Assembly: GCF_005886805.2 (NCBI RefSeq)
Contig: NZ_CP045429.1
Coordinates: forward strand, 1,892,501 to 1,956,500
Source: Pseudoalteromonas rubra
GTDB taxonomy: Bacteria; Pseudomonadota; Gammaproteobacteria; Enterobacterales; Alteromonadaceae
DNA: 64,000 nucleotides
Direction: 5' to 3'
The notes under the pieces are model-generated. The model was not told where the DNA came from and did not search any database. It was given only the letters and a program-made list of their open reading frames with translations. This document shows positions 37,005 through 46,755 of the stretch, piece after piece; within the stretch, counting starts at the first letter, position 1; each line of letters starts with the position of its first letter. Both the position numbers and the translations under genes were made by a program.

Positions 37005-40000
37005 GTGGCAAAGCGCATGAATAAATTTACTCCAGTGGCATCCACCATTGCATTAAGCCTTGGCCTTACTGGCTGTAGCTTATTTGATAGTGATGATAAC
37101 GACCCGATTGTCAATCCTCCCCCAGCTCCCTCCGAAGTCGAAAGTACTGTTGATGCTAATTTTAACGTTTCAGTATCTGGTAAAGCCGTTAAGGGAACTC
37201 TTAGTGGCGCTATGGTCAGTGTTAAGACTGTAGACGCGCAAGGCAATATGGTTGATTTGGCTTATCGAACAGCCGCAGGCGAAGAGTCTGCGACAGAAAA
37301 AGCTGAAAGCGAGAGTGAAGCCAAAGCAAAAGCTGAGGCAAAATTAATCAGCGGTAACCCAGCAGAGTTGAAAACATCAGCACAAGGCTTGTACGAGATC
37401 TTTGTTGACGAAGAGTTTTCTGGACCTTTATACATCACTGTTAAGACAACCAAAGACGGCGATGCATTGGTTAAGTGTGATGCGTTTGCTGGATGTGGTG
37501 TAGGTACTGCGATAAAAGTGGATGACGGCTCCGTCTTTAATGACAATGGCAAGGTCGACTTTGGCGAATGGTACAAAGATGATATCGAACTGTCTGTTGT
37601 TAAGCTGATTTCCGCGAACGCTGCGGCCAGTTCTGCGTCGGCCAAAAGAGGTCCATCCTATGCAGATGGTGACGATGGTTCTTACAAAGCGAATTTGTCG
37701 GTATTTACATCAACCGCAGCGCGAATTTTGCTTGCTGGAGAATCAGCTATTGACGCAGCTGCTGTTGGGCAAGCGAGCATTCAGGTAATTGGCCAGCTTG
37801 TGGGTGACCTTTCTTTAGTTGCTACACTGGCCAGTGATTTATCACTGGGTGGTGTGATTGACTTTACTGATGTCGATGGGACAGAAAAGCTTGACGCCGG
37901 TGCGCTCGTGTTGGTACAGGTTGCGTCTTCACTGCAATCTCTGGCTGGTAAAGAAAGCAGAACCGTTGCGGACGTATTAGCTGAACTAACTGGTGATGTT
38001 GAACAGGGTAACCTGGGCGATAGCCAGATTTTCTCAAAACTAAAAACTGAAACACAGAAAGCGGGTAAAGTTCTGAACGCGATTGTTTCCGGTGATGAAG
38101 AAGCAATTAAAACAGCACTAATTGAAGCAGGTGTGGATGAGTCTGATGTCGATCAGGTTGCGGCTGATGCGAAAGCGGCCAAAGATAAGGCTGTTAAAAA
38201 TGGTGCTACGTCAGATGAACAACTCCAAGATGATTCGGATAAAGTCGTTGACCAACTTGATGACTTGGGTAACGGTGACACTTCTCTGGAAAGCTTGAAT
38301 GCGTCATTGTTAGCAAGTATTGAGGCAGGTAAACAAACGCTTACTGGTAGTGATGCTCAGTTGAACGAATTTGCTGCGTCATTGGCTGCTGTTAAAGCCC
38401 TGGCAGCTGATACAGATACTAAAGAGAAAGCGGTAGCCTATGGCAGTGCTGCGGTTGTCCTGGATACACAATATACCGCTGCGGTTTCAACAGACGTAGA
38501 AGGCGATAACCTGGGTAAGTTGCTGGTCCGTGAGCTCTCTGGTGCTGAGCAACTGGTATCTGCTGCTTCGGGATTAGTGATATTAGATGCCGAGTATCAA
38601 CCTACGCTGACACAAGCAGGAGAGCTGTTAACGCAAGTCACTACGTTGGTTGCTCAAAAAGACCAACTGGGTGCTCAAATAACTGCTGAATTGACTGCGG
38701 CCAATGAGAAAATCGCGGAATTTGGTGCCACGCTCGATGTTGCTAAGCAAGCGTCGGATGAAAGCCTGTTAGCAGCGAAGGAAAGTAAGGAAGCCGCAAT
38801 TGCTAAGAAAGGCGAGATGGAAGTCCAATTCCAGACCGCGATGACTGCTGTCGCAGCAATTACAGATCAAGCTTCCGCTGAAGCTGCGTTGAGCGAAGTG
38901 GAAAAAACCCAGACTAGCTTACAAGACACTATTGCTGCTTACCAGGCAGCAGAAACAGCTGCAAAAGCGTCACTGGAGCTGGCTAACACCTATAAAACTA
39001 TTGCTCAAAACGAAAACGCGTCAACGGATGCGGCTGACCTCGCAATCAATGAGTCGAATGAGTTGATCAGTGAAGCGCTTCTTGAAATTTCCGTACTGCA
39101 AGGAAACACTGCGCTACAAATTGAAGACTACAGAATCACAGCGCTGGCCATGCAGGGCACGGACAAACTGGTTAAGATCAGTTTTGTAACCAGAGAGGGT
39201 GCTGATGCCACATTTAATGCGGGCGAAGTTATCTATGATGTAATGAAAGATATCTGGGATTCGGGATTAGATTCTGGTGAACATAGTGGCACAGCGCCTG
39301 GTTTCCCTGAATGGAAATACAGCTATGACACAAATACATATGCTCTGAATCTGGAAAATACCGAAGGTGACGAGAAGATTGTCGCGAATGGTCAGGTTAA
39401 CTCTGGCGCACAGAGTAAAATAATTTTCACCTGGTCTGGCAATTTGGTAGCTGATTCTGGTCAGAAAGTTGAGATCCAGTCTCCGGATCTGGCTGAATGT
39501 GAGCGCTGGGCGATAGATTCTATTGACATGCCAAATGCATCTTGTTTGGTGCTTAACGTTGATGGCAGCATTCAGAGTGTAGAAGATGCGCGAGACTTTG
39601 ATATTTCTCGTGGCAAAACGTTCAACTTGGTCGAATTTGTTGATGGCCAGTATGGCTTTAGCGGATACTTCCATTCAGAGCTGACTGCGGTTGACCAGCA
39701 AGGTAACCCAGCTCCACTATTTGTTGACGATTCAATTGAACTGGCTTCAATTGTGCTCAAGGGTGATAGTGAGGGTACTGAGTTTACTGCGCATTTCGAT
39801 ATTCGTAATGAGGATAACAACGACGACCTTGGTATGGCTGAAGTCTCGATTGACAATTTTAATGGTTATGTCTTTAGAGTTGGTCTAATCGATGAAGCTG
39901 GCCCATTGCGCGGCAGTGTTTCACTATTCAACGATACCGAGCAGTCTGTTGGCGTAGGTAGCGTAGAGGAAATTACAAACGGTTTCCGTGTTGATTACTT

Positions 40001-40058
40001 TACTGGTCTGTCAATCGACTATACGGATATTGACTTTATCGGTCAGTCAAACAACTAA
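37005..40058 (+). CDS. 1017-residue outer-membrane lipoprotein, unknown function (first gene of envelope locus)
   Basis: The GTG at 37005 has AAGGAG seven bases upstream; the ATG four codons later is too far from it. A signal peptide ends in LTGC with C24 and serine at +2, which favours the outer membrane. Then come an acidic linker, a small beta domain (about 50-90), an Ala/Glu/Lys-rich segment (95-115), the motif C158-x5-C164 followed by NDNGKVDFGE (179-188), a long helical/coiled-coil-prone Ala-rich region (about 200-700), and a beta-rich C-terminal domain (700-1017). No known enzyme motif is seen. It precedes an outer-membrane barrel and a second lipoprotein with the same cysteine/DFGE motif, so the three probably act together. 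Confidence 0.75.
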   Translation: MAKRMNKFTPVASTIALSLGLTGCSLFDSDDNDPIVNPPPAPSEVESTVDANFNVSVSGKAVKGTLSGAMVSVKTVDAQGNMVDLAYRTAAGEESATEKAESESEAKAKAEAKLISGNPAELKTSAQGLYEIFVDEEFSGPLYITVKTTKDGDALVKCDAFAGCGVGTAIKVDDGSVFNDNGKVDFGEWYKDDIELSVVKLISANAAASSASAKRGPSYADGDDGSYKANLSVFTSTAARILLAGESAIDAAAVGQASIQVIGQLVGDLSLVATLASDLSLGGVIDFTDVDGTEKLDAGALVLVQVASSLQSLAGKESRTVADVLAELTGDVEQGNLGDSQIFSKLKTETQKAGKVLNAIVSGDEEAIKTALIEAGVDESDVDQVAADAKAAKDKAVKNGATSDEQLQDDSDKVVDQLDDLGNGDTSLESLNASLLASIEAGKQTLTGSDAQLNEFAASLAAVKALAADTDTKEKAVAYGSAAVVLDTQYTAAVSTDVEGDNLGKLLVRELSGAEQLVSAASGLVILDAEYQPTLTQAGELLTQVTTLVAQKDQLGAQITAELTAANEKIAEFGATLDVAKQASDESLLAAKESKEAAIAKKGEMEVQFQTAMTAVAAITDQASAEAALSEVEKTQTSLQDTIAAYQAAETAAKASLELANTYKTIAQNENASTDAADLAINESNELISEALLEISVLQGNTALQIEDYRITALAMQGTDKLVKISFVTREGADATFNAGEVIYDVMKDIWDSGLDSGEHSGTAPGFPEWKYSYDTNTYALNLENTEGDEKIVANGQVNSGAQSKIIFTWSGNLVADSGQKVEIQSPDLAECERWAIDSIDMPNASCLVLNVDGSIQSVEDARDFDISRGKTFNLVEFVDGQYGFSGYFHSELTAVDQQGNPAPLFVDDSIELASIVLKGDSEGTEFTAHFDIRNEDNNDDLGMAEVSIDNFNGYVFRVGLIDEAGPLRGSVSLFNDTEQSVGVGSVEEITNGFRVDYFTGLSIDYTDIDFIGQSNN

Positions 40059-40072
40059 TGTAAGTCAATTTG

Positions 40073-40107
40073 AAAAGGGGAAAGGGTTACCTTTCCCCTT
40101 TTTTTTA
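40073..40107 (+). terminator. Terminator after the 1017-residue lipoprotein gene
   Basis: Long stem of 13 pairs (40073-40085 with 40090-40102), four-base loop GTTA, then a T-run. The next gene starts only 13 bases after it, so it may act as an attenuator rather than a full stop. Confidence 0.8.
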
Positions 40108-40119
40108 GAAGTTAAGTTT

Positions 40120-41214
40120 ATGACATTAAAAAAAATTACACCTCTACTTTCTCTGTGCTGTCTACCTGTGTCTCAGGCGGCGCTGTCAGCATCTAATGAC
40201 ATACAGTTGATTCACCAGTTTCATAGTGAGATATACACGGAAGCGCAACCTGTTAAGGCGTTTGTTGATGATTTTGACAAGCCTCTGACAGATGGTGACA
40301 GCGCCTTTACTTACAATGTGTTTGAGTTAGGCATGAAATACAAGGGGTTTGGTATTGGGGCGCAGAGCCGCTTTGATTATTTACTTGCATTTGATCCCGA
40401 TACGGCCCGTTATACGCATACAGAAAAAAATGATCTGCCATTTGAACGTCGTAATTATCGCTATTATCTGAGAGGTAAGCAGGCGACAACCAACGGGGTT
40501 TTTCTAAGCTACGATTTCACGTTGCTGGATGAGAGTTTAGTGATTACGCCAAAGTTTACCTATTTTCAAAGTACGCACTTTCAAGACGCAGTGGTCGACG
40601 GCACTATTTTTGCGGATGAAATTGAAGGAAAACTGCAGACTGAGTACTACTTTTCGAAAGATATCCTGTTTAAGTCATTTACACCAACGGAAAATCCGCA
40701 AGGAGATGGCTATAGTTTTGATCTAACGTTTAGCTGGCAGATTACGCCGGATTTAGATATTTGGGCAGCTGGTAAAGACCTGATGTATGAAACCAAGTAC
40801 GAGGGAGCTGGGTTTGTAAATGGATTTACCACGGATATCCCATTCACCGAGAGAGAAGATGGCATAGACACAACCCCCTCTGTCAGATTGCGCACTTCTG
40901 CTTATGATCAAGAAATCGAATACACCTTTGAGCGGGACGCCAGATACTATTTAGGCGTGAATTACCGTATTAACAACCAGTTCTCTACCACACTTAAAGC
41001 GCGCAAGTATATTGATGATGCGTTTGTTCAGGCAACTGTATCTTACCACTTTGGAGAAAGCTGGGAGTTATTTGGTGGCTATGAAACACATAGCGAGGCC
41101 TTTGAGTTAGGTATTAAAACTCGTCATGCTGGTATATCTGTGAAAATGGATAACCCCAATATTGATGATGCGCACTATGTAAATTTGAACTGGTTTCTTA
41201 ACTTGGCATTTTAG
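40120..41214 (+). CDS. Outer-membrane beta-barrel protein, unknown function (second gene of envelope locus)
   Basis: 364 residues from ATG 40120. A signal peptide (MTLKKITPLLSLCCLPVSQA) precedes a mature protein made of alternating aromatic-rich strands (for example YYLRGKQATTNGVFLSYDF, DLTFSWQITPDLDIWAAGK). It ends in NLNWFLNLAF, the C-terminal phenylalanine typical of barrels inserted by BamA. The size suggests about 12-16 strands. The frame open to 39988 overlaps the previous gene and is rejected. I do not recognise the family. The next lipoprotein gene begins ten bases on and uses a ribosome-binding site at the end of this gene. Confidence 0.75.
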   Translation: MTLKKITPLLSLCCLPVSQAALSASNDIQLIHQFHSEIYTEAQPVKAFVDDFDKPLTDGDSAFTYNVFELGMKYKGFGIGAQSRFDYLLAFDPDTARYTHTEKNDLPFERRNYRYYLRGKQATTNGVFLSYDFTLLDESLVITPKFTYFQSTHFQDAVVDGTIFADEIEGKLQTEYYFSKDILFKSFTPTENPQGDGYSFDLTFSWQITPDLDIWAAGKDLMYETKYEGAGFVNGFTTDIPFTEREDGIDTTPSVRLRTSAYDQEIEYTFERDARYYLGVNYRINNQFSTTLKARKYIDDAFVQATVSYHFGESWELFGGYETHSEAFELGIKTRHAGISVKMDNPNIDDAHYVNLNWFLNLAF

Positions 41215-41224
41215 GGGGTAAAAG

Positions 41225-43135
41225 GTGCAAAAAATCAATAAAATCTTACCTTTGTTGTTAACTGGTATTTTGTCAGCATGTGGTGGAAGTAGTGACCCGG
41301 CCCCAACCGTGGATGATGCAGAGCCAGGGTTTGGCCATGATGTAACTCAAGTTCCTTCCGCTTCTGTGGCCTTCTATGTGCCGAAGTTTGTCGATACGTC
41401 GGGGACCCTGTCTGTCACTCAGATAAGCTCAAGGGAAACACAGCAGTTTACCGTTAACGATCTGAACGAAATGACCATCACCCTGGATTCAGGTGTGGTG
41501 TATCAATTTGAGTTTAGCCCAAGTTCCGAACAAGTATTTTGTCCCAGAGAGCTTGGCTGTGGTCGGGCCCTGCGTGATGACCCAAATGATCTCAATGGCA
41601 ATGAGGAAATTGATTTCGGCGAACCGGTGTCTGCAAACGTGTCATATTCTCTTGCGGCGAAACCGGTTGCTGGCCAAAATCAGCTATATTTTTCTTCATA
41701 TGCAACCTTGCTGAGCGATTCGCAACTAGACAGTACAGTACTGTCTTTGACAAATACACCTGTTTATCACTTGAGTCACAGTCGTATTAATCAGTCATTA
41801 CAAGCAGAGTATGCGGCTCAAGCATTTACTTCTGCTGATATCATGAGACAACTTAACATTCAGGGCCGTCAGGATGACGAGATCTCGCCTTTGGCTGATG
41901 CTTTTGATCTTGCTTATAAGCACAGCGACAGTACGCTTTGGCAAAGTTATATTGATCAAGTCAACGAGTACTTTATAGAAACGCTGTTAGACGAAAAGGA
42001 TAGCACACTGTTTTCTAGTGTTGTGGACCAGGTTTTGCTGACTGCCAATGAAGCATTGCAGTTACAGGATATGGTGACGCTAAAAGATTCTGATACCGTA
42101 TTTAACAATGACCTGCTTGACCACTTCAGAGATTCTCTGGGGGTAGTACGCCTTCAAGAAGAGAAGTACAGTGATGAACTAGACACCAAACTGCGTGAAA
42201 TAGAGAGTGTTGTTTCAGATGATGTAGTACAAGAGTCGTTCTTGGCACTTGCGGAGGCAGTATATAATGTTGTTGACAACGTGTCTCCAGCTCGCAACTC
42301 TGAGCCAGGTAACTATCAGATTGATGATCTGGATGTAGTGTATACGACTGATCCCTTGTTTAACTGGCAAGTAACTGGCTTTAATAGAGGCTTTGAAGTC
42401 AGTATGGACGTAACTATGTCTGAGTGGCGTAAAAGCCCAATTCTGGGCGACCGTATTGTGGGTGTTGGGGTTGTATCAGTTCGCAAGGGCGATGTGTCTT
42501 TAGAGGCAGACCTGAACGATATCTTCTTGTTATTTGATGGCTCTATTGATGGAGATAACCTGCAAACGGCCACAGGTACTTCACATTTTGCAGGTGAGGT
42601 TACTTTGCAAACTGCAGCGTCGATGACTAAAGCGGACCTGAGATTACATTTAGATCGGGTGCGCTCACCTGGCAATTCGGTTGAAAGCATCATTGCTAAC
42701 TTACGTTTGCGCGGTGATTTTGAAACTGTGAACCAGGTGACACCTGTCGCTCTATACGCCGCTGAGCAATCTCCCTATGAGTTCGACACAGCCCTGGATT
42801 TAGCGTTCGGGTTACATGTTGACTTTGATCTAAAAGGCGGCTCTGATTTTCAGCTACAGCTGGCAGCTGATCCTAATAATTTCACAAATTTGAACTCAGC
42901 TGAAATCAGTTACCTTGTTGGTGGCAGGGTTATGCAACTTGATGTGCGTCGCTCTGGAGATAACAATAATATTGTTGCGCAGGGTAAGGACGGCTATTGG
43001 CTGGATATTAAACAAAAAGGGCGTAATTTCACTGGTGGATATTATTACGGTGATCAGCAAATCGGTGACGTAAAGACAGTAAGAGGGGTACCAGGTGTAT
43101 TATTCCCGGATGGTAGTTTTGAATCCCTGTTCTGA
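41225..43135 (+). CDS. 636-residue outer-membrane lipoprotein, unknown function (third gene of envelope locus)
   Basis: The GTG at 41225 has GGGGG six bases before it, lying across the stop of the barrel gene. The signal peptide ends in LSAC (C19), followed by GGSSD. At residues 106-133 it has C-x5-C with GCG, then DLNGNEEIDFGE, the same arrangement as in the 1017-residue protein. A helical middle part (about 200-350) and a beta-rich C-terminal part (380-636) follow; the last region resembles the end of the first lipoprotein in strand pattern. A terminator closes the locus at 43172. The family is not recognised. Confidence 0.75.
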   Translation: MQKINKILPLLLTGILSACGGSSDPAPTVDDAEPGFGHDVTQVPSASVAFYVPKFVDTSGTLSVTQISSRETQQFTVNDLNEMTITLDSGVVYQFEFSPSSEQVFCPRELGCGRALRDDPNDLNGNEEIDFGEPVSANVSYSLAAKPVAGQNQLYFSSYATLLSDSQLDSTVLSLTNTPVYHLSHSRINQSLQAEYAAQAFTSADIMRQLNIQGRQDDEISPLADAFDLAYKHSDSTLWQSYIDQVNEYFIETLLDEKDSTLFSSVVDQVLLTANEALQLQDMVTLKDSDTVFNNDLLDHFRDSLGVVRLQEEKYSDELDTKLREIESVVSDDVVQESFLALAEAVYNVVDNVSPARNSEPGNYQIDDLDVVYTTDPLFNWQVTGFNRGFEVSMDVTMSEWRKSPILGDRIVGVGVVSVRKGDVSLEADLNDIFLLFDGSIDGDNLQTATGTSHFAGEVTLQTAASMTKADLRLHLDRVRSPGNSVESIIANLRLRGDFETVNQVTPVALYAAEQSPYEFDTALDLAFGLHVDFDLKGGSDFQLQLAADPNNFTNLNSAEISYLVGGRVMQLDVRRSGDNNNIVAQGKDGYWLDIKQKGRNFTGGYYYGDQQIGDVKTVRGVPGVLFPDGSFESLF

Positions 43136-43171
43136 TGGGGTCAATTACTGTTAAAATGATATTTTTATTTG

Positions 43172-43192
43172 AAGGGCCTGCGGGCCCTTTTT
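43172..43192 (+). terminator. Terminator closing the envelope locus
   Basis: Perfect 7-bp stem AAGGGCC/GGCCCTT, loop TGCG, T-run of five. Confidence 0.85.
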
Positions 43193-43212
43193 GCGGTTTT
43201 AAGAGGGTCAGC

Positions 43213-43689
43213 TTGAATAAAAGCCACGTTATTGAACATTTAAGGTTTGCACTGGAATGCAAGCTCCAGGAGGCACAAGAGGCAGCAGACAGTGCTCGTG
43301 CCGATGCAATTCATGAACAAAGTGCGGCGGAAACTCAGTATGACTCTTTGAGCATTGAGTCCGGCTACCTTGCCGAGGGGCAAAGTGAGCGGGTCGATCA
43401 GGCACATAGAGCTATTCAGGCGTTCGAGCAAACATATACGTTAAGCCGTCCTGGCGTTGTCCAGGTAGGGGCGCTGGTAGAGTTAGTTGACGAGCAGGAT
43501 CAGCATCATTGGTTTTATGTTGGACCCTGTGAAGGTGGACTGAAAGTGATTTTGGGTACTTCAGAAGTCAGAGTGATCACGCTCGCTTCTCCTGTCGGTC
43601 AGGCCCTCCAAGGGCGTGAACAGGGTGAGGAAATTGAGTTTAACTTCAATGGTAAGACTCAATGGTTGGAGGTACTAGAGTTACAGTGA
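43213..43689 (+). CDS. GreA/GreB-like protein
   Basis: 158 residues from the TTG at 43213, chosen because AAGAGGG sits six bases upstream and any earlier start would cross the terminator hairpin. The N-terminal half is a helical hairpin (ECKLQEAQEAADSARADA), the C-terminal half a small beta domain with VGALVELVDEQDQHHWFYVGP and VITLASPVGQALQGREQGEEIEF, the pattern of the GreA/GreB FKBP-like domain. True Gre factors rescue stalled RNA polymerase. This one lacks a clear acidic pair at the hairpin tip and may be a Gre paralogue. It ends directly against the stop of the convergent regulator gene. Confidence 0.7.
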   Translation: MNKSHVIEHLRFALECKLQEAQEAADSARADAIHEQSAAETQYDSLSIESGYLAEGQSERVDQAHRAIQAFEQTYTLSRPGVVQVGALVELVDEQDQHHWFYVGPCEGGLKVILGTSEVRVITLASPVGQALQGREQGEEIEFNFNGKTQWLEVLELQ

Positions 43690-44685
43690 TCATGAAAAGA
43701 GCTTTTTTCTGACCACTTGTCGGTACTGACTGGGGGTTTGATTCATTGTACTTTTGAACACCCTGGTAAGCTGTCCTTGCGAGCTAAAACCGCATGCCAG
43801 CGCTATTTCCTGAATACTCAGGTTGGTGGAAGCCAATAACTCAGTAACCTGACGCACGCGGGTTGTTTGCAAATAGTTGGCGGCAGTCTGACCTGTTGCG
43901 GCTTTAAAGCGTCGGTTGAAAGTGCGATAGCTCATACCAAATTGAGTGGCAACCTCAGGAAATGTTATTTCATTCGCACTGTTGTTGCGTAACCAAAACT
44001 GGATTGAGGCAATTTGTTCATCACTATGGCGGTCAACAGCGCCTTCCAGGTACCTTTGTTCTTCATAGGGCTTTCTTACTTCGTGAGAGAAGTTTTGTTG
44101 CACATGATTGGCAGCTTCTTGGCCATAAAACTGGCCAATAAAGTGGACAATCACGTCTGCCAGCGCGTTCAAGCTTGCTACTGTATATAGTCTTTCTGAC
44201 TGAGTAATGAAGTAATCAGGGCGCAGGGCAACTAAGGGATAATTGCGCTTAAATTGATCTGCATAATGCCAGTGGGTCGTTGCTGAGTGTCCGTCGAGGA
44301 TCCCGGATTCCGCTAAGAAGCAAACGCCTGTGCCGACACCAATAAGTGTGGCACCAGAGCGCCATGCCAGGGCTAGATTTGAAACCAATGAGGTATTTTT
44401 TTTCAACACTGGACGAGGGTTACGCCAAATACTGGGAGTAATGATGTAGTCGAACTCACTGAGTGCACTGAAATTGGCGTGTGCTAAAAAAGGCACGCCC
44501 ATCGATGAATGAACGGCTTCACCTGTTTCACTTAGCCAGGCAATTTCCAATGGTATAAATTCATTTCCTAAATGGCGTCTTGCGAACGCCTCACCAGCAC
44601 GCAGCATTTCTATGGGTAATGTTACGCTGGTTATTAGCATTTGCTCATAAAGTGTGAAAGCAATACGGTGGTTATAAGCACCCAT
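43690..44685 (-). CDS. GlxA-type transcription regulator (DJ-1/PfpI plus AraC HTH)
   Basis: 331 residues. The N-terminal DJ-1/PfpI-like domain (1-190) has the nucleophile-elbow cysteine in GVGTGVCFLAESG. The C-terminal AraC domain has two HTH units: SYRTFNRRFKAATGQTAANYLQ (read as SYRTFNRRFKAATG and QTAANYLQ) and SIQEIALACGFSSQGQLTRVF. Such proteins usually regulate amine, glycine-betaine or amino-acid catabolism. It is divergent from fabY, with 117 bases between, so it may control that gene or itself. Its ligand is unknown. Confidence 0.88.
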   Translation of the reverse strand: MGAYNHRIAFTLYEQMLITSVTLPIEMLRAGEAFARRHLGNEFIPLEIAWLSETGEAVHSSMGVPFLAHANFSALSEFDYIITPSIWRNPRPVLKKNTSLVSNLALAWRSGATLIGVGTGVCFLAESGILDGHSATTHWHYADQFKRNYPLVALRPDYFITQSERLYTVASLNALADVIVHFIGQFYGQEAANHVQQNFSHEVRKPYEEQRYLEGAVDRHSDEQIASIQFWLRNNSANEITFPEVATQFGMSYRTFNRRFKAATGQTAANYLQTTRVRQVTELLASTNLSIQEIALACGFSSQGQLTRVFKSTMNQTPSQYRQVVRKKLFS

Positions 44686-44802
44686 CTCATCCGACCTCTT
44701 AATGGTGGCGTAATTTGCATGTTATGTGGCGAAAAAAGTAAAGTATCATGTTTTCCTTCGTTCTAAAATCGGTTCATTAGTTTTATTTGATAAGAGATTG
44801 AT

Positions 44803-46704
44803 ATGACAGCATTACCAATTATCGTAGGTATGGGCGGTGTGAATGCCGCTGGCAGAACCTCGTTCCATCAGGGCTTTCGTCGCATTGTGTTAGACACCCT
44901 GGATGATGCTGCAAGACAGGAAACTTTCCTTGGCCTGGCGACCTTGATGAACCTAGTGTCATTACAAGGGGCGGATTTGGTAACAGCTGAAGGCGAAGTC
45001 GTTCAGCGTGATGAAATCGAAGCACGCTTTGGCCAGCAGATTGTTGAAGGGACGTTAATCCGAAAAATCGAGAAAACTCATTTTGATGTCGATGCAACGC
45101 ACTGGCAGCAAAAGCTGACAATGCAGGCCAACGATAGCCATGGATTAACCTTTACCTGTCGCAAGCGTGATTTACCAACGCCTGTACCATCTGGCTGGCA
45201 AATTGAAATGCTTGATGAAAAAACGGCCCAGGTGCTTATTCCGGAGCAGCTGGCGGTAAAAGTGGATAGTTACAGAGACAACCCTATTAAGGCAGCAGGC
45301 CAGCTACCAACCGGATTTGATCCATCTGTCATGTACAACAGCCGTTATCAGCCGCGTGGTTTGCAAGCCACTATTTTTGCCGCAACCGACGCTATCCGCT
45401 CTACAGGCCTAGACTGGGATACGGTTATGAACAGTGTCGAACCCGACCAGATTGGCACTTATTCAGCTTCGGTCGCTGGGCAGGTTAATGATGAAGGGTT
45501 TGGTGGCCTCATTCGCAGCCGCATGAAAGGGGAGCGGGTGAGCACCAAACAACTCGCGTTGGGTCTGAATACCATGTCAACTGACTTCATTAACGCTTAT
45601 GTGACGGGCAGTGTGGGTACGACATTCTCCACTTCAGGTGCTTGTGCAACCTTTTTGTATAATTTGCGTGCAGCAGTTAATGACATTCAGGCGGGTCGTA
45701 CCCGTGTAGCCGTGGTTGCCAGTGTTGAGTGTGCGTTAACGCCAGAGATTATAGAAGGCTTTGGTAATATGGGCGCACTGGCAAACGAAGAAGGCTTGCG
45801 TAAGCTTGATAACACTGAACAGGTTGATTATCGCCGTACCAGCCGTCCATTTGGTGAAAACTGTGGCTTTACCATTGGGGAAGGGGCACAGGTAACTATT
45901 CTGATGGATGATAAATTAGCCCTTGAACTGGGCGCTGACATTATGGGGTCTGTTGCAGATGTCTATGTTAATGCTGATGGGGTTAAGAAATCGATTACTG
46001 CGCCTGGTCCGGGTAACTACATTACTATGGCTAAATCAGTGGCACTGGCAGAGCAGATCGCGGGCACTGAAGCACTTCAACAGCGTAGCTTTATTCTGGC
46101 ACATGGGTCCAGCACACCACAAAACCGGGTGACAGAATCTTTGATTTACCATCGTATTGCACAAACATTTGCTATCGAAGGCTGGAAAGTAGCTGCGCCG
46201 AAAGCATTTGTTGGTCATACCATCGGTCCGGCGTCTGGTGATCAGCTGGCAATGGCGCTGGGTATCTTCAGTCATCAGATTATGCCAGGTGTGACGACCA
46301 TAGATGCGGTTGCAGAAGATGTCTATGACCAGCATCTGGATATCCGCACACACCATTATCACTGTGGAGAGATGGATATCGCTTTCATTAATTCCAAAGG
46401 GTTTGGTGGTAATAATGCAACTGCAACGATACTGTCGCCTGCCGTTACCTTAAAGATGTTATCGAAACGCTATAGCGAAGCTGCGCTTGCAGAGCATGAC
46501 GCCAAACTGGCAGAAACGAAGCAACAACAAGCCAGTTATCAACAGGCAGCCGATCTGGGTCAGTATGAGCTTATTTATCGATTCGGTAATGGCATGATTG
46601 ATGATTCGCAACTGCAGCTAAGTAAAGAAACTCTGGAGATCCCAGGCTTTGATAAAGCAGTTAAGCTGAATGTCAATAATCAGTATGGTGACCTGACGGA
46701 TTAA
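44803..46704 (+). CDS. fabY: Beta-ketoacyl-ACP synthase FabY
   Basis: 633 residues, the length of Pseudomonas aeruginosa FabY (PA5174), with the same start pattern (PIIVGMGGVNAAGRTSFH). The catalytic cysteine is C281 in STSGACATF, and the two histidines are in LAHGSSTPQN and VGHTIGPASGD. FabY starts fatty-acid synthesis by joining acetyl-CoA to malonyl-ACP in bacteria that use it in place of FabH. Its presence favours a Pseudomonas/Alteromonadales-type organism. A strong terminator follows, so it is monocistronic. Confidence 0.9.
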   Translation: MTALPIIVGMGGVNAAGRTSFHQGFRRIVLDTLDDAARQETFLGLATLMNLVSLQGADLVTAEGEVVQRDEIEARFGQQIVEGTLIRKIEKTHFDVDATHWQQKLTMQANDSHGLTFTCRKRDLPTPVPSGWQIEMLDEKTAQVLIPEQLAVKVDSYRDNPIKAAGQLPTGFDPSVMYNSRYQPRGLQATIFAATDAIRSTGLDWDTVMNSVEPDQIGTYSASVAGQVNDEGFGGLIRSRMKGERVSTKQLALGLNTMSTDFINAYVTGSVGTTFSTSGACATFLYNLRAAVNDIQAGRTRVAVVASVECALTPEIIEGFGNMGALANEEGLRKLDNTEQVDYRRTSRPFGENCGFTIGEGAQVTILMDDKLALELGADIMGSVADVYVNADGVKKSITAPGPGNYITMAKSVALAEQIAGTEALQQRSFILAHGSSTPQNRVTESLIYHRIAQTFAIEGWKVAAPKAFVGHTIGPASGDQLAMALGIFSHQIMPGVTTIDAVAEDVYDQHLDIRTHHYHCGEMDIAFINSKGFGGNNATATILSPAVTLKMLSKRYSEAALAEHDAKLAETKQQQASYQQAADLGQYELIYRFGNGMIDDSQLQLSKETLEIPGFDKAVKLNVNNQYGDLTD

Positions 46705-46723
46705 AATACTATGTTAAGCAAAC

Positions 46724-46748
46724 AAAAGGCGCGCTAGCGCCTTTTTTT
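46724..46748. terminator. Bidirectional terminator between fabY and fghA
   Basis: Perfect 8-bp stem AAAGGCGC/GCGCCTTT, loop GCTA, T-run on the plus strand and A/T-rich on the other. It lies between the two convergent stops. Confidence 0.85.
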
Positions 46749-46755
46749 GTGTTGG

